Source of the DNA: Bacteroidales bacterium
GTDB lineage: Bacteria > Bacteroidota > Bacteroidia > Bacteroidales > UBA10428
Length of the DNA: 64,000 nt
Reading direction: 5' to 3'
NCBI GenBank assembly: GCA_016938235.1
Contig: JAFGVA010000150.1
Location: 1 to 64,000 of the forward strand
Shown: positions 55,194-63,258 of the stretch, piece by piece
Numbering within the stretch: position 1 is the stretch's first letter
How the letters are laid out: each line of letters begins with the position of its first letter
The notes under the pieces: model-generated
What the model was told of the DNA's origin: nothing
Databases searched by the model: none
Seen by the model: only the letters and a program-made list of their open reading frames with translations
Translations under genes and position numbers: made by a program

Positions 55194-56078
55194 CTAAAAT
55201 GTTTCCTCATCAAAGAAAAGCTCATTAACATCAGATGATGTGCCCGTACTTGTTTCCTTTGATTCAGGAATGTTTACAATAAATGTCGTACCCTTTTTTT
55301 CTGTACTTGTAAACGATATTGTACCATCAAGAATATCAAGTACAGCTTTATTGACTGAAAGACCCAATCCATGACCTCTGTTAACTGAATTGATACCACT
55401 GTCAACTCGTTTAAAGCGATCAAAAATTATATTTTCATCCTCTGAAGAAATTCCTTTGCCAAAATCTTGAACTTCAACAATTAACTTATCGAAAACTTTT
55501 GAAGCTCGTAAATATATTTTGCTTTTTTCATAGCTGAATTTAAGGGCATTACTAAGCAGATTCATTAATATTAAACTTAGTTTTTCAGGATCGGTATTAA
55601 AGAATAATTTGCCCTCATTATTTTTTCCTTCAATTTCAGAAATTATATTAATGCTTTTGTGTCTGGTATCGTATTTAAAGGTGTCAATTACATGCCCAAT
55701 AAGGCTCTCAATATCTACTGTTGATATTTCAGGCTGAAGTTCACCAGCTTCGAGTTTGGCTGCAGCAAATATGTTTTTAAGTTGAAAATCAAGATGGAAT
55801 ACTTCAGAATGGATTAGGGCAACCATGGATATTACCTTTTTCCAGTTTTCTTTATCAACGTCCAGAATATTATCAGACAAAGCTAAAACTGAAGTAAATG
55901 GATTTACTAATTCATTACAGATATTGGAAATGAAATGACTTTTTAAAGCTTCAGCTTCTTCAAGTTTACTGTTGACCTTAACCAGCGAAGCTTCTAAACG
56001 TTCAATTTCCTCCTTTAATGAAGCTTTTTCCTTATTTGCAGCTTCTAGTTCACTTATATAGTTTCTCTCTGCAGCCAT
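55194..56078 (-). CDS. Histidine-kinase-like protein with degenerate phospho-acceptor (His to Asn) and intact HATPase
   Basis: SHFISNICNELVNPFTSVLALSDNI (expected SHE motif reads CNE); HATPase motifs LLSNALKFS, DFGKGISSEDENIIFDRF, GHGLGLSVNKAVLDI. Confidence 0.88.
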   Translation of the reverse strand: MAAERNYISELEAANKEKASLKEEIERLEASLVKVNSKLEEAEALKSHFISNICNELVNPFTSVLALSDNILDVDKENWKKVISMVALIHSEVFHLDFQLKNIFAAAKLEAGELQPEISTVDIESLIGHVIDTFKYDTRHKSINIISEIEGKNNEGKLFFNTDPEKLSLILMNLLSNALKFSYEKSKIYLRASKVFDKLIVEVQDFGKGISSEDENIIFDRFKRVDSGINSVNRGHGLGLSVNKAVLDILDGTISFTSTEKKGTTFIVNIPESKETSTGTSSDVNELFFDEETF

Positions 56079-56081
56079 AGC

Positions 56082-56948
56082 TTAAATTTTAGAAAATACT
56101 GTTGGTATTATTGGTCTTAATGGTAAATCCAAACCTGTTATCGACTCGGAATGTCCTAGAAATAAGAATCCTCCTTTAATCAGGTTACTGCTTAATGCAG
56201 ACAGAATTTTAAACTGGGTTGGCCTGTCGAAATAGATTAGTACATTTCTGCAAAATACAAAATGATACTCAGCATTTCTGACAGGAGTTAACTCAAGCAG
56301 GTTAATTCGAACGTATTCGATTTTATTGCGCAAGGCTGAAACAATTCTAACTTTTTTTTGATTTTTATCTTTACTTCTTAAAAAGTATTTTTTCTTGAGA
56401 ACGAGCGGAATGTCAGCAATTCTGTCTTCCTTATAAACAGCATTTACAGCAGTTTCAAGCATTTTTGTTGAAATATCAGATGCCAGTATATGGTAATCAA
56501 TTCCGTGATGATTCTCAATAAATTCGCTTAGGGTTATTGCTAAAGTGTAAGGTTCTTCTCCGGATGAACATCCAGCACTCCATACCTTTATTAACCTTGT
56601 ATTAAAGTTTTTAACCGCATGTGGCAGTGCAGTTTCGAGCATAAAGTCGAAATGAATCGATTCTCTGAAAAAGTCGGTTTTGTTTGTGCTGACAACGTCC
56701 ATCATATGAATTACTTCTTCACTCATTCCATGAGGAGAGAAAAGATATTCGATATAATCTTTGAAGTTATTCATATTTAATGCTTTCAGACGTTTCTGCA
56801 GCCGACTCTGAAGCATTATTTTTTTCTCGGGTGGCATCTTAATGCCATACTCCGTCATTATAAAATTACTTAGCTTATTAAACTCAAATTGAGATAATTC
56901 AGCAGAATATAAACCAGATGAACTTATGGCTGAATCATTCTTTTCCAT
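56082..56948 (-). CDS. cheR: CheR-type MCP methyltransferase
   Basis: VVSTNKTDFFRESIHFDFML, KVWSAGCSSGEEPYTLAITL, FVFCRNVLIYFDRPTQFKIL, FLGHSESI. Confidence 0.97.
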   Translation of the reverse strand: MEKNDSAISSSGLYSAELSQFEFNKLSNFIMTEYGIKMPPEKKIMLQSRLQKRLKALNMNNFKDYIEYLFSPHGMSEEVIHMMDVVSTNKTDFFRESIHFDFMLETALPHAVKNFNTRLIKVWSAGCSSGEEPYTLAITLSEFIENHHGIDYHILASDISTKMLETAVNAVYKEDRIADIPLVLKKKYFLRSKDKNQKKVRIVSALRNKIEYVRINLLELTPVRNAEYHFVFCRNVLIYFDRPTQFKILSALSSNLIKGGFLFLGHSESITGLDLPLRPIIPTVFSKI

Positions 56949-57009
56949 ATCTTTTACTGAAATCTATAACAGGTTAGTAATTAATAAATTTCTAATAGCA
57001 GACTAACTG

Positions 57010-57474
57010 TTAAATATTTATAACTTCTTCGTCTGAAAACACCTTGTTCACATCAATAAGCATAACAAATTCGTCCTGAACTTTTGCCATTCCCCATAAA
57101 ATATCGGCATTGTAACTTGTTCCAATGCTGGGCGAAGCCTGGATGTCAGAATCAGCTAACTGAATAACTTCTCTTACACTATCTACTATTACACCAAGTA
57201 AAATAGACTCGTTTTTTATTTCAATATCCAAAACAAGTATACAGGTATCGGTTGTATAGGCGGTTTCTTCCAAACCAAATTTTAATCTTGCATCTAATAC
57301 GGGTAGTACACTCCCTCTCAGGTTTATAACGCCTTTCATATAAGCCGGAGATTTTGGAACTTGTGTAACTTTAGTCATCTCAAGTATGTTGATGACATTT
57401 TTTACATTAGCAGCAAATATTTCATTTCCAATCTGGAATGAAAGATACGATCTCATAGTTGAGTTTTCTTGCAT
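57010..57474 (-). CDS. cheW: CheW coupling protein
   Basis: YLSFQIGNEIFAANVKNVINILEMTKVTQVPKSPAYMKGVINLRGSVLPVLDARLKFG. Confidence 0.96.
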   Translation of the reverse strand: MQENSTMRSYLSFQIGNEIFAANVKNVINILEMTKVTQVPKSPAYMKGVINLRGSVLPVLDARLKFGLEETAYTTDTCILVLDIEIKNESILLGVIVDSVREVIQLADSDIQASPSIGTSYNADILWGMAKVQDEFVMLIDVNKVFSDEEVINI

Positions 57475-57502
57475 TTTGTAAAACTTAAGATGATTACTAA
57501 AA

Positions 57503-57868
57503 TCAGCGAATAACCTTATTAATTGCAGCTAATAATTTTGCCGGAACAAATGGTTTAACAATCCATCCTGTTGCACCAGCATCTTTAGCCTCCATTTTTT
57601 TTTCGGTTTGCGATTCCGTAGTTAAAAATAAAATTGGAGTTCTTTGATAATCCGGCATTTTTCTTATTTCTCTAATTAGTTCAATGCCATTCATTTCTGG
57701 CATATGAAGGTCGGTTATTATTAGATTTATACTTTGCCCGTCTAAATGATTTAGAGCATTCTTGCCATTATCGCTAATAAGAACATCGTAACCTTCATTT
57801 TGGAGGGTGAAACTTACTATTTCACGAATACTTTCAGAGTCGTCGACAAAAAGTATCTTTTTGCTCAT
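57503..57868 (-). CDS. CheY-like single-domain response regulator
   Basis: KKILFVDDSESIREIVSFTLQNEGYDVL...LIITDLHMPEMNGIELI...GATGWIVKPFVPAKLL. Confidence 0.95.
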   Translation of the reverse strand: MSKKILFVDDSESIREIVSFTLQNEGYDVLISDNGKNALNHLDGQSINLIITDLHMPEMNGIELIREIRKMPDYQRTPILFLTTESQTEKKMEAKDAGATGWIVKPFVPAKLLAAINKVIR

Positions 57869-57887
57869 GTTTGTTTGTTTTTATATT

Positions 57888-59591
57888 TTAAAAGAATTCG
57901 ACTTCGTCGTCATTATCATCCATTTTTTTACTTTCGTTATCGTCACCGGTGATAAGCTTATGTACTTCTCGCTCACTCTCCATTGTATACAGCTTCTTAA
58001 GGTGTTCCAACCGATCTTTTTCTACATCTTTCTGATTAATATTTATGTTTTCCAGCAACTGATCCAGAAAGTGTATTATCTCTTGTACTTCTTTTTCAAA
58101 GGTTTTATAATATGCAACTTGGTCAACACTAAAATCACTTGTAGGTTCTAAATGCATATTTGTGTTGAAGCCTGGTTTAAAAAGTTCCTCCATATATTCA
58201 GTAAGAATAGCTAAATCTTCCGAAAATTTATCGATTAATTTAATATCGAGTTTAATTTTATCTTTAATAAGATTACCTGAGATATTAATTTTATGTATTG
58301 AATTTGAATATTCATTTTCAAGTTTATTATACCATTCATTTAGTTTATCCAACTCCTCAGTTATCTGGGCAACAGGATTGTATTTATTGTCTTTTAAATG
58401 AGCCGATTCAATATTCCCGATTATTTTTCTCAAATCTTTAATGTTTATTAATATATCATCTTTTTTTGACTTATAAGCAATGTATTTTGTTAAATCTGTA
58501 TCTACCGCATCTACCAGCTTATAGAAATTATTATATAAATGGTTAAGAGAAAACTTTCGGCTTGAAAGGTTCGATGACTGTTCAACCAAGTTTGATTTTA
58601 TCATTTGGAGTTTTATGCTTTCCGGTTTACCGAACTGGTTCCAAATTGTATTATACTGATTAAAGAAAGAATCAAGGTCGTTTATTTTATGTAAGATTGT
58701 CTCAACAGCTTTTTGATATTCCCGATTGGCATGTATTAATTGTGCCGATTGCAAGGTGTTGATATCCCGTATTTTATAAAGTTCATCGTCGCTAATTATT
58801 TCACCTTCACGATGAGAATCCTTCAGGTTCCTGGTAATATCCTGATGGGCCTCCTGTACATGTTCTATTTGTTGTCTTAAAATATCCTGAAACTGCAGAT
58901 TTGTAATTATTTCTGATGTGCTGCTAACTTTCTTTTTTTCAATTTCGTCAATATGCTTTTTATGCTTTTTAACGGAAATACTTATGTCTTCTATATGAAA
59001 TAAAGACTGTTGAATTTTTTCAATCTGTTCACCAAATAATTCAGAATTACTAAACAATCCTTCCTCGATAAACTTGATTGATTTATTAATTATTAAACAA
59101 ATTGCTTTATTTGCTGTTTCCTGTTCTTTATGACTTTTGCTGATGGAGTCAATAAGATTATTAATTGATTTATAATCGGTTGAAATAATTGGGTCGAAGT
59201 GTAAATTTGTTACAAGCAACTTAATTGTACTTAAATCCTGTTTGGCATTGCTAAGTATCAGCTGAAAAAAATTGAAGGTCTGACTTAATTCTTTGAGCTT
59301 TTCGAGATGTGAACTTAAGCTGTCAAAAATCTTTTCTTTTTGATATTTGTCTTTTGATAGCAGAGAGTTGAAATTATCGTTTTCGTGTATCTTATTAATA
59401 ACATCAATAATTTTATTTGAAGCCTCTGAGAGCTTCTGCAGGTTAAGGTAATATTTTTTGAAGTTTGAATTAAGTATTTCGAAATCTTTAACAGAACAGT
59501 CTATTAAACTATCTATTTTCGATCTGACTTCATCAAAAATTAGAATAGCTTTTTTAAGAACTTCTTTAATTGAGTATGATTTGTTCGTCAC
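57888..59591 (-). CDS. Long cytosolic coiled-coil protein of the che cluster with CheZ-like FQDxxxQ motif
   Basis: Helical/coiled-coil composition; EIITNLQFQDILRQQIEHVQEAHQDI; acidic C-terminus DDNDDEVEFF. Confidence 0.75.
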   Translation of the reverse strand: MTNKSYSIKEVLKKAILIFDEVRSKIDSLIDCSVKDFEILNSNFKKYYLNLQKLSEASNKIIDVINKIHENDNFNSLLSKDKYQKEKIFDSLSSHLEKLKELSQTFNFFQLILSNAKQDLSTIKLLVTNLHFDPIISTDYKSINNLIDSISKSHKEQETANKAICLIINKSIKFIEEGLFSNSELFGEQIEKIQQSLFHIEDISISVKKHKKHIDEIEKKKVSSTSEIITNLQFQDILRQQIEHVQEAHQDITRNLKDSHREGEIISDDELYKIRDINTLQSAQLIHANREYQKAVETILHKINDLDSFFNQYNTIWNQFGKPESIKLQMIKSNLVEQSSNLSSRKFSLNHLYNNFYKLVDAVDTDLTKYIAYKSKKDDILINIKDLRKIIGNIESAHLKDNKYNPVAQITEELDKLNEWYNKLENEYSNSIHKINISGNLIKDKIKLDIKLIDKFSEDLAILTEYMEELFKPGFNTNMHLEPTSDFSVDQVAYYKTFEKEVQEIIHFLDQLLENININQKDVEKDRLEHLKKLYTMESEREVHKLITGDDNESKKMDDNDDEVEFF

Positions 59592-59660
59592 TTGCTTTGT
59601 ATTTATGTCTTGACTAACATAAATTTAGAACGAACTAAATGATAAATAAAATAATAAAAA

Positions 59661-59672
59661 TGATATTAATCA
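59661..59672. promoter_or_regulatory. Candidate Crp/Fnr-type site TGAT-N4-ATCA
   Basis: TGAT ATTA ATCA, ~70 bp upstream of the minus-strand gene starting at 59591. Confidence 0.45.
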
Positions 59673-59704
59673 CCCTGTATTGGTGATATAAAACATTTTA
59701 TTTA

Positions 59705-60085
59705 TTAACGATGAGAAACTATCTTTAGTGAAATGTTTATTAATGCGGAAACACATGTTAAAAATTTATCTGTATCAATAGGTTTTGTAAATGTGTTTTT
59801 AATACCCATTTTATTTAAAATGTATAAATAGTAGGGATTATTGCCAGACATCGCAATAATTTCAATAGAATCAGAAATATTCTTTATTTGTTTGATGAGT
59901 TCAACTCCTTCAATCCTGGGCATTACAATATCAGTAATGACCAAATTATAATTTCCGGCTTTTATTTTTTCGAGAGCCTCGTAACCATCCTTAGCGGTAT
60001 CTGCTGCAACATTAAAATTATTCTCAATTAAATACCGTATATATTTTCTGTCAAGAATATTATCGTCTACTATCAGAATTTTCAT
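59705..60085 (-). CDS. Single-domain response regulator
   Basis: MKILIVDDNILDRKYIRYLIE...LVITDIVMPRIEGVELI...NTFTKPIDTDKFL. Confidence 0.93.
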   Translation of the reverse strand: MKILIVDDNILDRKYIRYLIENNFNVAADTAKDGYEALEKIKAGNYNLVITDIVMPRIEGVELIKQIKNISDSIEIIAMSGNNPYYLYILNKMGIKNTFTKPIDTDKFLTCVSALINISLKIVSHR

Positions 60086-60190
60086 GGCATAACATTTATT
60101 AGTAGTTACGCCAAACGCTTTATATAGTTAAAACTATTAGATAAATGGATTGATTATTATGATTAATCTGAGAATTTTGCGCTTTAATAC

Positions 60191-60592
60191 CTATTTGGTC
60201 ATTTTGGCGTCTTGCTGTAAAACAGATTCAACTTTATCAACGAGATATTGTAAATCAATAGGCTTTTTAACAAAGTCGATAGCTCCCATATTCATTATTT
60301 TCTCGATGTTTTCTTCATCTGTAAGTGCTGAAACAACAATAACCGGTGTTGATTTGGTATTATCATTCTTTCTTATCTCCTGCAAGAAATCGAAACCACT
60401 TATTTTAGGCATTAATAAATCTAATAAAATAAGATCTGGAGTGTTCTTCTCAATAATTGAATATGCTTCTTTAGCATTCAGGGCAGTTTCTATCTTATAA
60501 CCCTTTTCATCCAATATCGCTTCTAATAATACTACATTGGTAGTAGAATCGTCAACAACTAATATGGTGTAATCTTTATTATCTGGCATCAT
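60191..60592 (-). CDS. Single-domain response regulator
   Basis: MMPDNKDYTILVVDDSTTNVVLLEAILDEKGY...DLILLDLLMPKISGFDFL...AIDFVKKPIDLQYLV; start trimmed from track. Confidence 0.92.
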   Translation of the reverse strand: MMPDNKDYTILVVDDSTTNVVLLEAILDEKGYKIETALNAKEAYSIIEKNTPDLILLDLLMPKISGFDFLQEIRKNDNTKSTPVIVVSALTDEENIEKIMNMGAIDFVKKPIDLQYLVDKVESVLQQDAKMTK

Positions 60593-60707
60593 TTGATACT
60601 GAATTTCTAATGTGATATTTATTCGCTTATTGTAAATATAAGTAAAAATGAGCAAAAATTGCAACAACTTGATTTTTTATAGGCCTGAGATTTGTTATTG
60701 GTAATAA

Positions 60708-60721
60708 ATGATCTAAATCAT
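60708..60721. promoter_or_regulatory. Candidate Crp/Fnr-type site in divergent promoter region
   Basis: ATGAT CTAA ATCAT perfect palindrome, ~80 bp upstream of the Crp/Fnr gene. Confidence 0.55.
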
Positions 60722-60802
60722 CATTTTTTAGACAATACTCTTTGATTTAGTCTTTTTTTTGCTAATTTTAATAGAAGATAACCTATAAAGAAATGTGAGT
60801 TA

Positions 60803-61480
60803 ATGCAAGGTTCCACAAAGAATAATTCTATCGTCCCTTTTGAACATTTATTGTCTGAACAGGAAAAGCAACAGATTATTGATAACAGTAATACGGTTTT
60901 ATATAATAAAAAGGAAATAATATTCAGACAGAATACACGCACCTCACATATTATGTTCATTAAGTCGGGCATGGTAAAAATTTTTAAAGAGGGAAGAAAC
61001 AAAAAGTTCATCATATTAAAGGTTGCCGTTCAGCAAGACTTTCTTGGCTTATTGTCAATTTACGGTCGCGATACCCATCAATATTCAGCATCAGCTGCTG
61101 TACCTACAGAAATATGCTTTATTGATATTGGGGTGTTTAATAAAATATTGTTTTCTAACGGGGAGTTTGCCGAGAGGTTTATTAATAAAATCTGCAACGA
61201 TGGACTTTATATTTTTGAACGTCTGATGAGTCAGTCGCATAAGCAACTTCCGGGACGTATTGCCGATGTTATTTTATATTTTGCTGAGAGGATATTTAAA
61301 GCCGATGAATTTGAATTCCCTTTCACAAGAAGGGAACTGGCAGAGTTGGCCGGAACAACAAAAGAAAGCTTTATACGAACTCTTGCTGAGTTTAAGAACG
61401 ATAAAATTATTGATCTGGATGGCTCTAATGTAAAGATTAATAGTTTAAAAATTGTTAAAACATTAAGTCAACTCGGATAA
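60803..61480 (+). CDS. Crp/Fnr family transcriptional regulator lacking N-terminal Fe-S cysteines
   Basis: cNMP-fold FRQNTRTSHIMFIKSGMVKIFKEG; HTH FTRRELAELAGTTKESFIRTLAEFKNDKII; only two internal Cys. Confidence 0.92.
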   Translation: MQGSTKNNSIVPFEHLLSEQEKQQIIDNSNTVLYNKKEIIFRQNTRTSHIMFIKSGMVKIFKEGRNKKFIILKVAVQQDFLGLLSIYGRDTHQYSASAAVPTEICFIDIGVFNKILFSNGEFAERFINKICNDGLYIFERLMSQSHKQLPGRIADVILYFAERIFKADEFEFPFTRRELAELAGTTKESFIRTLAEFKNDKIIDLDGSNVKINSLKIVKTLSQLG

Positions 61481-61490
61481 TTTGTATAGC

Positions 61491-61868
61491 ATGTCAAAGT
61501 TAAAGATTATAATTGCTGATGATATTTTTACTAACCGACTTCTATTGTCTGAAATATTAAAGGATCTAGGGTATGAGTTTTTCCTGGCAAAGAATGGCAA
61601 GGAAGCTGTTGATGAATTGCAGAAAAGCGATTACAACCTTGTTTTAATGGATATTGAAATGCCGGTAATGAATGGCGTTGAGGCAACTAAATTTATACGC
61701 GAACAACTGGAGAGCCCAAAATGCAATGTGCCGGTTGTAGCACTTACTGCACATAATCCAAAACTTTTTTTTGATGACTTCAGAAACGTTGGCTTTTCAC
61801 AACTTCTGACCAAACCTTATTCTGTGGCGAAACTCCGGGAATTACTGGAGTCGTATGTTGAAATTTGA
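61491..61868 (+). CDS. Single-domain response regulator, co-oriented with Crp/Fnr gene
   Basis: KLKIIIADDIFTNRLLLSEILKDLGY...LVLMDIEMPVMNGVEATKFI...SQLLTKPYSVAKL. Confidence 0.93.
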   Translation: MSKLKIIIADDIFTNRLLLSEILKDLGYEFFLAKNGKEAVDELQKSDYNLVLMDIEMPVMNGVEATKFIREQLESPKCNVPVVALTAHNPKLFFDDFRNVGFSQLLTKPYSVAKLRELLESYVEI

Positions 61869-61873
61869 GCTTT

Positions 61874-62338
61874 TTATAAAAATTTCTTATTTATTAAATT
61901 TAAAATTCCGGAAAGTCCCGCCAGATCGTCCCGATCGAACTGTTCTGTTTTATCACTATCAATATCGAGTACCCCAACCACTTTTCCTGAAGTATCTTTT
62001 ACAGGAATTACAATTTCCGATTTCGAACGTGAATCGCATGCTATATGATCGGGAAAATCTTCTACATCAGCGACAATAATTGGCTCAGATTTTAAAACTG
62101 AAGCCCAGCAAACGCCTTTAGGTTTTGTAAGTACCTGACAGGCTAATGGTCCCTGGTAGGGCCCAACAATTAACTCATCGTTTTTTATAAAATAAAATCC
62201 TACCCAAAATATATATGGCACTTTATGATACAATAGGGCATTTATTGTTGCTAACTGAGCATTTAGTGAAGGACTGTTTTTTAAAAGAGGCTCAAGTTGA
62301 TGTATAAGTCTGTTGTATTTTTTTTGTTTCGAGTTCAT
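61874..62338 (-). CDS. GAF-domain free methionine-(R)-sulfoxide reductase (fRMsr)
   Basis: VGFYFIKNDELIVGPYQGPLACQVLTKPKGVCWASVLKSEPIIVADVEDFPDHIACDSRSKSEIVIPV; three conserved Cys. Confidence 0.9.
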   Translation of the reverse strand: MNSKQKKYNRLIHQLEPLLKNSPSLNAQLATINALLYHKVPYIFWVGFYFIKNDELIVGPYQGPLACQVLTKPKGVCWASVLKSEPIIVADVEDFPDHIACDSRSKSEIVIPVKDTSGKVVGVLDIDSDKTEQFDRDDLAGLSGILNLINKKFL

Positions 62339-62422
62339 TACAAAATGTTTGCTGGAAATATAAAAAAAAATAATCCAAACAGAAGCCTGGATTATTAATT
62401 TCTTGAAATTGTTTGTTGGTTT

Positions 62423-62641
62423 TTAGGCTGGTATAAAGTCATAGATACGTATTACTTTAAACAAATTGTGTGGCAATGGTTTTAATACAATTCGTTTATC
62501 ACCCTTTTGGTAGAGCACATAGTGATAAAATTCGAAACACTGTAAGTTTGTAGGTCTTACTCCAAGCAAGCTAAGTTCATCTGTACTAAAGCATGAACCT
62601 GATTTGATTTGTAGGGTAGGAGTTTGTACTAATGTATTCAT
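62423..62641 (-). CDS. Hypothetical 72-aa protein
   Basis: Intact ORF with two upstream TGATATGA-type palindromes; no recognised family. Confidence 0.5.
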   Translation of the reverse strand: MNTLVQTPTLQIKSGSCFSTDELSLLGVRPTNLQCFEFYHYVLYQKGDKRIVLKPLPHNLFKVIRIYDFIPA

Positions 62642-62706
62642 ATCTATTGAGATTTGGTTCCGGTACTAAACTACTATAAAGTTCAACTTGAAACCTAAAG
62701 AGTTGT

Positions 62707-62722
62707 GGTGATATGAATTACC
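62707..62722. promoter_or_regulatory. Candidate Crp/Fnr-type site (imperfect copy)
   Basis: GGTGAT ATGA ATTACC. Confidence 0.45.
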
Positions 62723-62729
62723 TAAGAAG

Positions 62730-62745
62730 GGTGATATGAATCACC
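62730..62745. promoter_or_regulatory. Candidate Crp/Fnr-type site (perfect copy)
   Basis: GGTGAT ATGA ATCACC, perfect 6-bp arms. Confidence 0.55.
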
Positions 62746-62932
62746 ACTAAAAACACTTTAGAATACATGTAAATAAATGAAATACAGTAATATACATTAA
62801 TTGTTGTATTTTAACAATTAAAAAAATAGTATAAATACAACAGTTTTTCTTTGGAAAAAAAATCAGGAAGTCCTATAATATACAAAAAAATATTGTAAAA
62901 AACAAGAGTTAATTTTGCGAAATGACCAAATA

Positions 62933-62969
62933 AAAAACCGGTTAAGTTTTTTTAACATTAACCGGTTTT
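62933..62969 (-). terminator. Intrinsic terminator downstream of tRNA-Lys
   Basis: aaaaccggttaa-gtttttttaaca-ttaaccggtttt on plus strand; T-run on minus strand after hairpin. Confidence 0.85.
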
Positions 62970-62970
62970 G

Positions 62971-63043
62971 TGATTCCGCTGAGGCTCGAACTCAGGACCC
63001 CATCCTTAAAAGGGATGTGCTCTACCAACTGAGCTACGGAATC
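62971..63043 (-). tRNA. tRNA-Lys (anticodon TTT)
   Basis: Reverse complement gattccgtagctcagttggtagagcacatcccttttaaggatggggtcctgagttcgagcctcagcggaatca folds as cloverleaf; anticodon loop cttttaa. Confidence 0.95.
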
Positions 63044-63258
63044 TTAATTTCAGAGGGCTTAAAGCCTCTCTCAAAGGCGATGCAAAAATAGTATTTTAAT
63101 CTTTCCTGCAAAAATATTTCGGAAAATAATTTGACTTTTTTTTTGTATATTTAATAAGCGGTTCAAAAAGAATGTTTTATATATGAACAAAACTTTTTAA
63201 TATCGTGTTCGTAATACTAATATAAATTTAATACTAACTAAGCATAAAAACATATCAG

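Noticed and set aside
59673-59690. ATCACC...GGTGAT inverted arrangement next to the TGAT-N4-ATCA site
   Set aside because: Looks like a further dyad but has different spacing and polarity; not counted as an independent site.
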